64,000 bases of DNA from CG2-30-51-40 sp041753575. Lineage in GTDB: Bacteria > Desulfobacterota > DSM-4660 > Desulfatiglandales > Desulfatiglandaceae. The translations under genes were made by a program, and so were the position numbers. This document shows, in pieces, positions 26,111 to 35,209 of this stretch. The stretch covers positions 1 to 64,000 of the forward strand of contig JBGSUA010000007.1 in assembly GCA_041753575.1 (NCBI GenBank), given 5' to 3'. The notes beneath the pieces are model-generated. The model was not told where the DNA came from and did not search any database. It worked only from the letters and a program-made list of their open reading frames with translations. Position 1 is the stretch's first letter. Each line of letters starts with the position of its first letter.

Positions 26111-28795
26111 TCAAGAGGCGCCCTTAGCCAAAGAAATAAAATCAATGCAGAGCTTATATTCGGCTGTGCCCGGATCCTGGCATACACCCATTCCCAGCTT
26201 CTCCGCAAGGGCAAGCATACTCTTGTTTTCCTTCAGGGCCGCTCCCGTAACGGTCTTAAAACCCCTGGCCTCCGCTATCCTGAGACATCGTTTGAGAAGG
26301 CTGGAACCGATGCCCATGCCGTGCCACGGATCCCCCACAAGCACTGCCGCTTCGCCTGTCTTGCCGTCCGGATCTCCCGTTATCCTTGCGACCCCGAGCA
26401 TCTTCTCGGCCCCGGGACCATCTTCAAGCGCTACAAGGGCTATCTCCCGGTCATAGTCTATCTGAGTGAACCGTGCGAGCATGGCAGGGGTCAATTCCTT
26501 TATCCTTCCCAGAAACCGGTGATAAAGGCTTGTGGATGAAACCGATTTCAGGAATTCCGTAAAAAGCGGATAATCCTCCGGTTTAACCGGACGCACAAAT
26601 AACCGGAAGCCCTCTTCCGTCTTTATATGCGCCTCATATTCTTCCGGATATGGGCTTATCACAAGGTGGAGAGGAGAATGGAAGTGCGCGGATGCGGTCA
26701 GAACGCGCGCGTCCACCACTACGGAGCGCCCGTTTTTGATCAGGACAGGATTCATGTCGAGTTCCGCAATTTCCGGAAAATCAATGAGCAACTGGGATAG
26801 CCGCACGATCATCTCCTCCAGCATCTCCATATCGGCAGGCGCCCTGTTCCTGTAACCCTTGAGGAGCGAGTAGGCCTTTGTCTCCTGCATGAGCCTTGAG
26901 GCAAGAAGCCTGTTCATGGGCGGAAGACCGAGTGCCCTGTCCTTCAAGACCTCGGTAAAGATCCCTCCCATCCCGAAAAGGATTACCGGGCCGAAATTAG
27001 GATCTCTCTTTGCCCCAAGGAGTATCTCGTAATCGGGACTTGCGAAAAAGGGCTGCAGGGTTACTCCGGTGATCCTGGCATCGGGCTTATAGCGTCTGCC
27101 CGCATCCAATATGCGCCTGAAGGCCGACCGCACATCATCATCCGATCGCAGATCCAGCACAACCCCGCCGGCCTCGGTCTTATGGGTGATATCGGGTGAG
27201 TGCAATTTCATGACAAGAGGATAGCCCATCTCCCGGCCAAGCCGGGATGCTTCATCTTCGTTTGCGGCGGTCTCGGTTCTTATGACGGGAAGCCCGTAGG
27301 CCGCAAGTATCTCCTTGGACTCCGACTCGCCCATGAACTCCCCCTCGTGAGCCCGAGTGATTAGTGCTCCGGCTTTTTCTGCGTCAAAGGCCATATCAGT
27401 TGCGAGCTTTGGGGGTATCTCAAGGAGCATCTCCATGTTCCGGGCATACTCCACCATATAGAGAAATGCCCTTACGGCCCTTTCAGGGGTCTCGTAAGTT
27501 GGAATGCCTGCGTCGTTCAGTACCTGAAGCGCCCTCGCGATGCTCTTCCCTCCCATCCAGCATGTAAATACGGGATATCTCCGTCCCTTCATGGCAGCGG
27601 CCAGGGCCTCCGCTACCTGAGTAGGCTCGGTCAGGGCCTGGGGCGCTAGGATCACCAAAACGCCGTCTGATTCCTTTGACTCAAAGCAGATCTCAAGCAC
27701 ATTCCTGAAGCGCTCCGCCGATGCGTCTCCCAGGATATCTATGGGATTGCCGCGGCTCCAGAAAGGGGGAAGGATCTCATCGAGCTTCCGCATGGTATCG
27801 GGATCGAGGGACGCAGGGGCATGACCGAATCGGGCCAGCGTATCAGCCGCCATGACCCCCGGTCCGCCTCCGTTGGTAACTATGGAAAGCCTGGGCCCCC
27901 TGGGGGTAGGCTGTTTGGCCGTGAGTTCGGCGCAGTCAAAGAGCTGCTGGATCGTCTCCACCCGTACGATACCGGCCCTCTTGAAGGCCGCATCATAGAC
28001 CGCGTCCTCCCCGGCCATGGCCCCCGTGTGAGAAGCCGCCGCCTTTGCGCCGGCAGGGCTTCTTCCGGATTTGAGCACAATGATGGGTTTTACGCGGGAG
28101 ACGGCCCTTGCCGCGCTCATGAACTTCCTGAAATTGCTAAGACTCTCTATATAGAGCAGGATACTCTGGGCAGAAGGATCGTTTCCCAGATAATCTATCA
28201 CATCGCCGAAATCCACATCCAGCATTGAGCCTATGCTTACGAAGTGGCTGAAGCCTATCTTTTCCTTGAAGGCCAGATCCAGAATGGCCGTGCAGATGGC
28301 CCCGCTCTGGGAGACAAAGGCCAGGTTTCCCGTAACGGGCATCTCGGAAGCAAAGCTCGCATTCAGGTTTCCTCTCGGCCTAATGATGCCAAGGCAGTTG
28401 GGACCAACTATCCTCAGTCCCCCTTCGTATGAGATCGCCCTAATCCTTTCCTCTATCTCCCTCCCCTTCTCCCCTACCTCCTTGCCTCCGGCCGATATAA
28501 CGATGGCCCCGCCGACCTTTCTCTCAACACATTCTTCCACGATCTCCGGCACAGTCTGAATGGGAGTCGCTATCACGGCAAGATCCACCCCTTCACCAAT
28601 TTCCGTTACGCTCTTAAACGATGCCCTGCCATAGACCTTTTCGTATTTGGGGTTGACGGGCAGTACCTCTCCCCTGAAGCCGCCCTCAACAAGGTTTTTC
28701 ATTATGGCATTTCCGATGCTGCCCTGCTTTTCACTTGCGCCTACAACAACTATCCTCTGGGGCTCAAAGACCCTTTGGAGATTATACTGTCCCAT
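26111..28795 (-). CDS. ADP-forming acyl/acetate-CoA synthetase fused to GNAT acetyltransferase
   Basis: 894 residues. The first part has CoA-binding (VVVGASEKQGSIGNAIMKNL), succinyl-CoA-ligase-like (VSQSGAICTAILDLA; phospho-His in SHTGAMAG) and ATP-grasp domains (YPLVMKLHSPDITHKTEAGG). The last ~160 residues are a GNAT domain (VLVGDPWHGMGIGSSLLKRC). This is the layout of Pat/PatZ protein lysine acetyltransferases, in which the synthetase-like part is often regulatory. Since the His loop and ATP-grasp motifs are conserved here, true ADP-forming synthetase activity is also possible. Preceded by AAAGGG. Confidence 0.93.
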   Translation of the reverse strand: MGQYNLQRVFEPQRIVVVGASEKQGSIGNAIMKNLVEGGFRGEVLPVNPKYEKVYGRASFKSVTEIGEGVDLAVIATPIQTVPEIVEECVERKVGGAIVISAGGKEVGEKGREIEERIRAISYEGGLRIVGPNCLGIIRPRGNLNASFASEMPVTGNLAFVSQSGAICTAILDLAFKEKIGFSHFVSIGSMLDVDFGDVIDYLGNDPSAQSILLYIESLSNFRKFMSAARAVSRVKPIIVLKSGRSPAGAKAAASHTGAMAGEDAVYDAAFKRAGIVRVETIQQLFDCAELTAKQPTPRGPRLSIVTNGGGPGVMAADTLARFGHAPASLDPDTMRKLDEILPPFWSRGNPIDILGDASAERFRNVLEICFESKESDGVLVILAPQALTEPTQVAEALAAAMKGRRYPVFTCWMGGKSIARALQVLNDAGIPTYETPERAVRAFLYMVEYARNMEMLLEIPPKLATDMAFDAEKAGALITRAHEGEFMGESESKEILAAYGLPVIRTETAANEDEASRLGREMGYPLVMKLHSPDITHKTEAGGVVLDLRSDDDVRSAFRRILDAGRRYKPDARITGVTLQPFFASPDYEILLGAKRDPNFGPVILFGMGGIFTEVLKDRALGLPPMNRLLASRLMQETKAYSLLKGYRNRAPADMEMLEEMIVRLSQLLIDFPEIAELDMNPVLIKNGRSVVVDARVLTASAHFHSPLHLVISPYPEEYEAHIKTEEGFRLFVRPVKPEDYPLFTEFLKSVSSTSLYHRFLGRIKELTPAMLARFTQIDYDREIALVALEDGPGAEKMLGVARITGDPDGKTGEAAVLVGDPWHGMGIGSSLLKRCLRIAEARGFKTVTGAALKENKSMLALAEKLGMGVCQDPGTAEYKLCIDFISLAKGAS

Positions 28796-29135
28796 TCCAA
28801 ACCCTTTCTAAAAAACCATGCCGGTTCCGTTATGCGTCCATTTTCGTCGTATGAAAAACAACATTGACGGTTTTATAAGAACTCCATCTACAGCGTTTCG
28901 TTCAATTCTACATTGAATAATCCTTTTCATCAAGCCGATTCCAATGGAAGGTGCCTTCCCGTCAATCCCAACACACAATGGTATTGATGTTTTTACCGTC
29001 TTCTCCCCCCTTCCATCTGAAGAGGCCCCGAGGGACACCTGCCCCCTCGTGGTCTGATACCCTTTCACTTGTGAAGGCCTCCCGGATATGCGATCTTATT
29101 CCGGCATAAATCTATACTCTTTTCAGAGGACCATT
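28796..29135. other. Divergent intergenic region
   Basis: Separates the acyl-CoA synthetase from the nuclease-fold gene. An 86-codon minus-strand ORF (28808-29068) has no recognisable family and no clear start signal; I do not call it. Promoters for both flanking genes are expected here. Confidence 0.4.
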
Positions 29136-29903
29136 ATGCGAGTCTTGACCTTTAACATTCGCTTTGAAAATGCCACCGACGGGGCCAACGCCTGGCATTA
29201 TCGAAGAGACCTTGTCTCCGAAATCATAAATCGCTACAACCCGGAAATAGTGGGGACACAGGAGGGCAGATGGAATCAGCTCATGGATCTTAAAGAGCGG
29301 CTTCCCGAATACCATTTGCATGCGCCGGACCGTGTCATTGACGACACATGCCAGTATCCCACCCTGTTTTTCCTCAAGGGGGCCCTCACCATATTGGAAG
29401 GAGATGAATTATGGCTCTCCGAGACGCCTCGGATACACAGAAGCAAGAGCTGGGACAGCGGGTTTCCCAGGATGATGAGCTACGCGAAACTTAGGTGCGC
29501 CGGATCAAAGAGTACAATCTGGGCCTGCGTCACCCATCTGGACCATCTTGGGCCAGAGGCAAGGATCAGACAGGCCTCCATCATTTCTGAATGGGCATCC
29601 TCTCTTGATGAGCCCGCCGTCCTGATGGGTGATTTCAACGACGGACCCGACTCGAAGACGCACGCCATTCTTACTTCTCAAAAAACCCGCCTGAGGGATA
29701 CATGGCAGGTGCTGGGGCTTCCGGAAGGGGTGCTGAGCGCGACCAGCCACGGATTCACGGGGATTCCCAAAAAAGAACGCATAGACTGGGTGCTGGCAAG
29801 CCCTGAATTCCTGGTAAGGGACACATCCATCATACGCGACGACTTTCAGGGAAGATACCCTTCCGATCATTTCCCCTACAAGGCTGACCTTGATCTTCCC
29901 TGA
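29136..29903 (+). CDS. Endonuclease/exonuclease/phosphatase-fold hydrolase
   Basis: The ATG at 29136 follows AGAGGACC; 255 residues, no signal peptide. Motifs of the DNase I/EEP superfamily are present in order: LTFNIRFENATDGAN, IVGTQEG, VTHLDHLG, LMGDFNDGPDS, ERIDWVL and YPSDHFP (catalytic Asn, Glu, Asp, His). Members cut DNA, phospholipids or small phosphoesters; the substrate here is not clear. It ends 12 bp before the convergent LUD gene. Confidence 0.9.
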   Translation: MRVLTFNIRFENATDGANAWHYRRDLVSEIINRYNPEIVGTQEGRWNQLMDLKERLPEYHLHAPDRVIDDTCQYPTLFFLKGALTILEGDELWLSETPRIHRSKSWDSGFPRMMSYAKLRCAGSKSTIWACVTHLDHLGPEARIRQASIISEWASSLDEPAVLMGDFNDGPDSKTHAILTSQKTRLRDTWQVLGLPEGVLSATSHGFTGIPKKERIDWVLASPEFLVRDTSIIRDDFQGRYPSDHFPYKADLDLP

Positions 29904-29915
29904 TCCTTCTCCCGC

Positions 29916-30569
29916 CTACAGGCCCAGGTCCTGATTTATAAGCACCACCCTGATCCTTCCCTTTGGAAAGGACTTCTCTGTGATCGTCCAGGTGTTGCAT
30001 ATCCTGTCGGGACTCTTGCAGTCTTCGCAGAACGCAGTCTTTACACATGGGGTCTTCTTGTCGAGACGCATTGCGTTGGCAGGCGCTGCGAAGTTCTTGA
30101 TCCGCATCATGGCCTCATCCACATCGGGAACAATCTTGTTCCTTCCCACTACCAGAAGCACATTTTTGGGGCCGAAGGTTATGCCGGCAACACGGTTTCC
30201 GATCATATCGAGGTTTACCAGGATTCCTGATTCAGTTACAGCGTTGGAGCCGGCTATGAAAAGATCGGCAAGAAGTGAGCGTCTCCTCCATTCGATAACA
30301 TCCTCCTTGGGTATGGCCTTGTCGAAGACATCAATGAACTCGAAGCCGGCCATGGACTTGACCTTTTCATAAAGCCCTGTCCCTGTAAAGGTCATTGAAC
30401 CGCCCCATGAGATCTTCTTTGCCCCTGTTTCCGGGATGATATTTTCGCAAACGAGATTTATGGCCTCATCGGAACTCTGCGCCACATAGGCGCTGAAATT
30501 ATTGGCCTCCAATGCCTCCCTGACCGCCTCAAGCCTTCTGCGCCAGTAGTTTTCAACGGGTTTATCCAT
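29916..30569 (-). CDS. LUD-domain protein (LutC/YkgG-like)
   Basis: 217 residues, starting after AGGAGGAC. It covers the LUD (DUF162) domain of lactate-utilisation proteins (ISWGGSMTFTGTGLYEKV, LFIAGSNAVTESGILVNLDM, GNRVAGITFGPKNVLLVVG). A Cys-rich segment near the end (CVKTAFCEDC, then CNTW) could bind a metal or cluster. No lutA/lutB partners are adjacent, so its role is unproven. Confidence 0.88.
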   Translation of the reverse strand: MDKPVENYWRRRLEAVREALEANNFSAYVAQSSDEAINLVCENIIPETGAKKISWGGSMTFTGTGLYEKVKSMAGFEFIDVFDKAIPKEDVIEWRRRSLLADLFIAGSNAVTESGILVNLDMIGNRVAGITFGPKNVLLVVGRNKIVPDVDEAMMRIKNFAAPANAMRLDKKTPCVKTAFCEDCKSPDRICNTWTITEKSFPKGRIRVVLINQDLGL

Positions 30570-30861
30570 GTATCAAGTCCTCCTCTTTCTGCAAAAAGAT
30601 TTCTTAACCATCGCAAATCCCGGCATATAATACAATACCAAATTACCGCTTCTGTTTACTTTAAAAATCCTCTGGCAAGGATAGGTCATCAATATCCGTC
30701 CTGTCAATCATCTCACAATCAGTCAAATCCGATGAACTCGCAAATTAGCAGCCCCCTCCACCATCCCTGTTACCAGAGTGAAAAGCGGCAGGCCTCATTA
30801 CGCTTGACTAGGCAGGCGCAGTAATACACACTGCGAAAAAATGAAAACGGAGTTGGATTCC

Positions 30862-31692
30862 ATGCCCTATGTCGAAATAGATGGACTGAAGAGATATTAC
30901 GAAACCCAAGGCCAAGGCGAGACCATTGTCTTTCTGCATCACGGCTTCGGCTGCAGCAAGATGTGGAAGGAGATTTACCCCTCCTTTCTGGAGATGGGCT
31001 ACAGGGTAGTAATGTACGACAGGAGAGGCTACGGACTCTCGGAGCCGGGCGAGGATTTTTTCAGCTTTTACCTCAGTCCCTCCTTCAGGGCCGAGTCTGT
31101 CAGGGAACTCTTCAGAATCAGAGAATTATTAGTTCTTGATACTTTTCACCTCGTTGGCCAGTGCGAGGGCGGAGTTGTGGCGATTGACTATGCAACGGCC
31201 TGCCCCACCCATGTAAAGAGCGTCGTGACCTCCAGCACCCAGTGCTTCAGCCCCGTGACCATGAGAGAGTTCAACAGGGAGAAATTCCAGAAATCCTTTC
31301 GGGAGCTTGAATCGCAGCTTCAGGCAAAGCTTCTTGACTGGCATGGCAGGGACAGGGCCGAGGCCTTCTTTGAGCAGTTCAGGACAGAAGGGGGAGCATA
31401 CGGTTCGGATATATTTGATCTAAGGCCTATTCTCCCCTATGTGCAATGTCCCGCCCTGGTCCTTTTCCCTGACAGGAGCTTTCTCTTTGAGGTGGAGCAG
31501 GGAGTTCACTTCTACCGGCACTTGAAGAAAGGGGAACTCGCGGTGCTGCCGCGCTGCGGTCACAATACTTACGAGCAGAAGCCCAAGGAGTATATCGCCA
31601 TCGTTTCTGATTTCTTGAGGAGAACAAGGGAGGCGGCAAACGATCAAGCCCAGCTCATGGCCACCTGCGTGGCGTCAGGCAAAACCCCCTGA
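30862..31692 (+). CDS. Alpha/beta hydrolase with a cysteine nucleophile elbow
   Basis: The ATG at 30862 has GGAG 9 nt upstream; 276 residues. The oxyanion region is FLHHGFGCSKMWKEI, followed by MYDRRGYGLSEPG. The elbow reads GQCEGG, so Cys replaces the usual Ser, as in dienelactone hydrolases. The acid (FPDRSF) and His (RCGHNTYE) positions are present. The Cys may confer thiol-dependent chemistry on a different substrate. It overlaps the PAS remnant on the other strand by 18 bp. Confidence 0.85.
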   Translation: MPYVEIDGLKRYYETQGQGETIVFLHHGFGCSKMWKEIYPSFLEMGYRVVMYDRRGYGLSEPGEDFFSFYLSPSFRAESVRELFRIRELLVLDTFHLVGQCEGGVVAIDYATACPTHVKSVVTSSTQCFSPVTMREFNREKFQKSFRELESQLQAKLLDWHGRDRAEAFFEQFRTEGGAYGSDIFDLRPILPYVQCPALVLFPDRSFLFEVEQGVHFYRHLKKGELAVLPRCGHNTYEQKPKEYIAIVSDFLRRTREAANDQAQLMATCVASGKTP

Positions 31693-31902
31693 TGCGGAAC
31701 AGCAATTGTCCCGCGCAAAAAGCCCGACACCATCTTGATCTTGCTCGTACGCGGGAAGAAAACCCTCAAATCTTCGGCCGATGACTTCTTCACGCTGATA
31801 TCCGACTGCGCGAAGCCAGTCAGAGTTCACTTCGCAGATGTGTACCTCTTCATCCAAGGTCTGATATCCGAGAGGTATTGCAGCCTCTGCCTTTTCAGCC
31901 AC
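31675..31902 (-). pseudogene. Truncated PAS-domain remnant
   Basis: About 75 codons beginning with GTG inside the stop of the MoaD-like gene. Only the front half of a PAS domain is seen (HICEVNSDWLRAVGYQREEV, then IGRRFEGFLP), after which the frame runs into unrelated residues and stops. The output domain is absent. Probably a decayed sensor or MCP gene. Confidence 0.5.
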
Positions 31903-32188
31903 CTGCAAGGGGCTCCATGTAAGCTTCGACTCGAACTGTGTCACCGTCACTGAGCTTTCTCTTCAACCCTTCCGGCAATTGAAAATGGCTCTTTCCATTT
32001 ATGTAAACATGACGGAGATCATCCCCCATCTCACCACCCTCAGTAAATCTCAAATAGGGGCACCTGTCAGACAGCTTTTGCAAGACGTCCTTTAAGGTAC
32101 CCTCCCCATCCTTCAGATCCACTTCAACCGGAGGTTCAAAGACGTCCTTTATGCGAAGGTTTGAATCAACAGTCACCTTTATTGTCAT
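31895..32188 (-). CDS. MoaD/ThiS-like sulfur-carrier protein
   Basis: 97 residues of the beta-grasp ubiquitin-like type (MTIKVTVDSNLRIKDVFEPP; SDGDTVRVEAYMEPLAGG) ending in the Gly-Gly tail that is adenylated and thiocarboxylated in MoaD and ThiS. No E1-like MoeB/ThiF or synthase partner is in the window. It could feed molybdopterin, tungstopterin or another sulfur-transfer path. The extended loop (GGEMGDDLRHVYING) suggests the MoaD-like group with larger insertions. Confidence 0.85.
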   Translation of the reverse strand: MTIKVTVDSNLRIKDVFEPPVEVDLKDGEGTLKDVLQKLSDRCPYLRFTEGGEMGDDLRHVYINGKSHFQLPEGLKRKLSDGDTVRVEAYMEPLAGG

Positions 32189-32586
32189 TCCCTCACCCTC
32201 TCAACAATTGTTGCCGCAACCCGGCCGGCCCCCTCCATGGTCAACCTCAGCTTTCAGAAAGAGCCCCTGAAAGCATAATAGAATAATCTTATAATAATGG
32301 CAACCTCACCGTAACTCCGTGTGCCCCTCTATCCACCGAAATTCTAGTTCCCACTCTCAGCAGCTTCATGACCCCCCCCTCTGCGACGGTAAGTGAAGGC
32401 TGTCCAACAATTAAGAGGGGCAGGGAAGGCGCATTATTACCGGTCGGAAGGCTGCCCACCTGTTTTTCCAGACCGCGCAAAGTGTAGATTCGGGCCTCGA
32501 TTGCTCACATTTTAGAATTGAATTTAGCTAATATGCTGCTCAAGATATAATAGACTGAAGAAGTATAGATTTATGTAGTATCAATC

Positions 32587-32616
32587 ATATCATTGAATGG
32601 CCATTCAAAATGATAT
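32587..32616. promoter_or_regulatory. Large near-perfect palindrome
   Basis: The inner 16 bp TTGAATGGCCATTCAA are perfectly palindromic. They are flanked by ATATCA on the left and, after AA, TGATAT on the right. The symmetry suits a dimeric regulator's operator or a cruciform. It is not tied to an obvious T tract. Confidence 0.5.
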
Positions 32617-32745
32617 ACACGTGAAGTAAGATGGACTAAAGCCGAATCATTGTACTCAGGAAAAACAGCCTTAAGATTCTTATAGACTTATTGTATTGCC
32701 GCTTTGGAATACAGATTTACATATAAAATTATCATAAGTTTGCGC

Positions 32746-32775
32746 TTGACACAATAAAACGAAATCACCCATACT
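32746..32775 (+). promoter_or_regulatory. Predicted sigma-70-type promoter
   Basis: TTGACA (32746-32751), an 18-nt spacer, then CATACT (32770-32775). It could drive the Tat-exported MBL gene with a leader of about 340 nt. Confidence 0.4.
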
Positions 32776-33118
32776 CCGTCACATCTGAAGCATTGCGAGT
32801 ATTTCTTTGCTCCAAGAGGTTGCCGAATCCGGATCTGTCGGCCGCCTTCTGGGGCCTCGCTGGGACTATATATGGTCTGTTGCCGGGTTCGAGAACAAAG
32901 TCTTTTCTGATGCCACTTAGTGTTCATAAGGCTGCAGCGCAAGATTGTCCCGCCGGGCGACGGCCGGTGGGATGCTTTCCGGCACTTGGCGACCTTGGGC
33001 TACCTGGTCGCAAGAGCAAGTAACCATAAAGGAGGTGAGGGAGAAACCAGGCGGATTGGATCATCGAGGGGGGATGGCCTCGATCTGGCTAAACCACTAT
33101 AAGAGGGGAGGAAGAACG

Positions 33119-34162
33119 ATGACAGACATGGATCGAAGAGAGTTTATCAAGACCGCGGCCCTAGGAGGAGCGGTACTGGGATTGGGAGGGGTGATTATGC
33201 ACAAGCCCCTTGAGGCCCTGGCTGCGGGAAAATACGACATCGGTCAGTGCAAGAGCGTGAGAATCAAGTGTGTGTCGGAGCTGGGGTGGTTGGACGGAAA
33301 ATACCTCATCGGCCAGATGGAGAAGGGGGGAGGACCCAAGGCGAACCAGTGGGAGATCCCCTGGGACCCAAAGAATGCCGCAGGCAGTTGCTCGCTCATT
33401 GATATGGAGACCCTGAAGGGGATCCATCACAAGTTCCTATTGGACACAGGCTGGAATAGGCCCTACATGGATGAATGCTTCAAACGGGAAGGCATAGACA
33501 AGATGCTCAAGAGCGGCGAGATTGAGTTTATGGTGATCAGCCACGAGCATCTTGACCATTACTGGGGTCTGGAAACCACGCTTAAATACAATCCTGAGAT
33601 ACCTATCTACATACCCGCGACCTTTTATCCCGAAGGAATGCATTTCCTCAAAGGCGCGGAGTTCATAACCCCCAGCGCCAGGAACGGGATCACTCACAAG
33701 GGAAAGCTGATCCAGTGCAAGCCGGGCAACGTCAACAAGCTTTTCGACGGATGCGCTTTGGTCGCCTTTGATTTACCCATCCTGATCCGGGTCAGGGGCG
33801 AGCAATCCCTCTATTTCAATGTGAAGGATAAGGGTATGGTCTGCGTCACCGGCTGCTGCCATCAGAGCATCCTGACCTTTGCAGACTTTGCGCAGCAGAA
33901 ACTCGCGGGCGGTGAGAACATGTACGGGATATATGGCGGTCTGCACATCGCCCCATTCGGCCCTTTGAACGAAAAGCAGGAACAGGTCGTGAAGAGCATG
34001 GCCAAGTATAACTTCAAGAAGGTCGCTTGTAACCATTGCACGGGCCTTCCAGCCGTTCAGAAGATGATCGAGCTTGGGTATCCCGTGGTAAAAGGGAGCG
34101 GGAAACTCGGTTCAGTAAGCGATCTCTATGTCGGAAACGGAGACGAAGTAGTTTTCGGATAA
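33119..34162 (+). CDS. Tat-exported metallo-beta-lactamase-fold hydrolase
   Basis: The ATG at 33119 follows GGGGAGGAAG; the frame open further upstream is not needed. 347 residues. The N-terminus MDRREFIKTAALGGAVLGLG is a twin-arginine signal. The metal motif ISHEHLDHYWG (HxHxDH) and later His in GCCHQSI and YGGLHIAPFG mark an MBL-fold enzyme; CNHCTG near the end adds two Cys. The motif set resembles the group that includes RFA-P/pterin-phosphate-type hydrolases. Substrate unknown. Tat export suggests folding with metal in the cytoplasm before transport. Confidence 0.9.
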   Translation: MTDMDRREFIKTAALGGAVLGLGGVIMHKPLEALAAGKYDIGQCKSVRIKCVSELGWLDGKYLIGQMEKGGGPKANQWEIPWDPKNAAGSCSLIDMETLKGIHHKFLLDTGWNRPYMDECFKREGIDKMLKSGEIEFMVISHEHLDHYWGLETTLKYNPEIPIYIPATFYPEGMHFLKGAEFITPSARNGITHKGKLIQCKPGNVNKLFDGCALVAFDLPILIRVRGEQSLYFNVKDKGMVCVTGCCHQSILTFADFAQQKLAGGENMYGIYGGLHIAPFGPLNEKQEQVVKSMAKYNFKKVACNHCTGLPAVQKMIELGYPVVKGSGKLGSVSDLYVGNGDEVVFG

Positions 34163-34190
34163 GTCCAGATGCGGGCTGGGATGACCGGCC

Positions 34191-34252
34191 CGCATAACCG
34201 GCTGACAATAGAGCGCAGCGGAATTGCCAGACCGAGTTGACGCGGTTGGCTG
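34191..34252. repeat. attC-like site A
   Basis: Read on the + strand: GCATAAC (34192-34198), a stem of CGGCTGACAAT with ATTGCCAGACCG, then GTTGGC (34245-34250). Over 46 nt (34191-34236) it matches site B (36006-36051) at 39 positions. It lies directly beyond the stop of the receptor remnant. Confidence 0.5.
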
Positions 34253-34253
34253 A

Positions 34254-34769
34254 TTAATAAATCAGCCACAAAGACGTAAGGAACCCGATTTCTCTTGATC
34301 CTTCGTTATGACCGCCTTTGAGTACCGGTGTGTTGAACTGTCGAAGATCCGGTCTTTCCCGCTGAGGAGGGGGCCTGCGGCATCCGGGTTGACCTTGCCC
34401 AACCATTGCCGCCAGTTCGGCGACAAACACCTTCATCTGTTCGGCCTGGGCGCTCATCTCCTCGGAGGCGCTGGCAGACTCCTCCGCATAGGTAACCACC
34501 TGCTGCACCACCTTATCCATCTCTGTAACGGCTCTGTTGACCTCCTCGATCCCCTTGGCCGCAGATGTGACGGGAACATATCCCATGACATATGTCTGAT
34601 CGTCCGTCTCAAGCGCAAAGGACTTGAGATGCCCCCTAGAATCATACATACCAAGTTCCCATACATCCGACATGCTTGCGATATTGAAAAGCGAGGCGAC
34701 GATCTCCCGAAATGTGTTCTGGGTAATAGAGCTTTCGTCGCCCTCCTCGTAATCGGAAAGGAACTTCAT
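34254..34769 (-). pseudogene. Chemotaxis-receptor remnant with internal deletion
   Basis: 171 codons with a retained GGAGG ribosome-binding site. The start holds part of a sensory region (SDVWELGMYDSRGHLKSFAL), then the frame jumps straight into the tail of the methyl-accepting signalling domain (KGIEEVNRAVTEMDKVVQQV, AEESASASEEMSAQAEQMKV). The membrane span, HAMP and hairpin tip are missing. The last ~50 codons are out of pattern. I regard it as a fused remnant rather than a working receptor. Confidence 0.7.
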
Positions 34770-35148
34770 CTTTCCTCCCATGCTGTCAACCGTCGCAGCC
34801 TGTTGCGAATCCAGCAGATTTTTTCGAGAACAGAATCCTCTCCAATTACTGATGCATTAACATCAGTAAATACCATTTTAATGCGGTGGCTTCCCGTTTC
34901 ATCTTATCGTCTTCTTTCGTCGCGAGATAAGCATCGCATTTTGAACAATCCGAACGTTCATGACAGCAATATTTTGTCACCCCCGAGCATGAAAATCCCC
35001 TTTCCTCAGATGAGAGAGCAGACCTCTTTCACTAATCCCTAATCCCTGATCTCTGATCCCTGCCCCCTGGGTTGGTGAGGGTATTTTCACGGTAACCCAC
35101 AGTAAGGTATCATATTACCTCCATCTTGCATTTATATGAATACGAAGG
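34770..35148. other. Non-coding stretch with a hairpin and a 7-nt tandem repeat
   Basis: No gene is supported. TTACTGATG (34846-34854) pairs with CATCAGTAA (34861-34869) across a 6-nt loop. At 35034-35061 four 7-nt units follow one another (AATCCCT, AATCCCT, GATCTCT, GATCCCT). The remainder shows nothing recognisable. Confidence 0.5.
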
Positions 35149-35201
35149 TAACCCCGAGTGGCCCTGCAGGGCCACGATCGGGTGCAAGCGCCTGGTTAGC
35201 A
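35149..35201 (-). repeat. attC-like site C, 3' of the methyltransferase gene
   Basis: Read on the minus strand just after the stop: TGCTAAC, spacer CAGGC, GCTTGCA, then a stem CCCGA-(TC)-GTGGCCC, loop TGCA, GGGCCAC-TCGGG with two unpaired bases, and GTTACC. The left half fits the integron RYYYAAC/L-box layout; the right half is short, so the site may be truncated. Confidence 0.55.
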
Positions 35202-35209
35202 TCTCACAA

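Larger units (their letters stand above)
32189..33118. other. Long non-coding stretch upstream of the Tat-exported MBL gene
   Basis: 930 bp without a gene I can support. A 63-codon minus-strand frame (32289-32480) ends like a decayed C-terminus but has no recognised domain. The rest is AT-rich and contains a palindrome (32587-32616) and a promoter-like sequence (32746-32775). Confidence 0.4.

Noticed and set aside
28808..29068. 86-codon minus-strand frame in the gap before the nuclease-fold gene
   Set aside because: No ribosome-binding site or recognised domain. It could still be a decayed gene, but I cannot support it.
32289..32480. 63-codon minus-strand frame ending GVTVRLPLL
   Set aside because: The tail looks a little like the end of a kinase ATPase domain, but no N, G1 or G2 box is present, so I do not call even a remnant.
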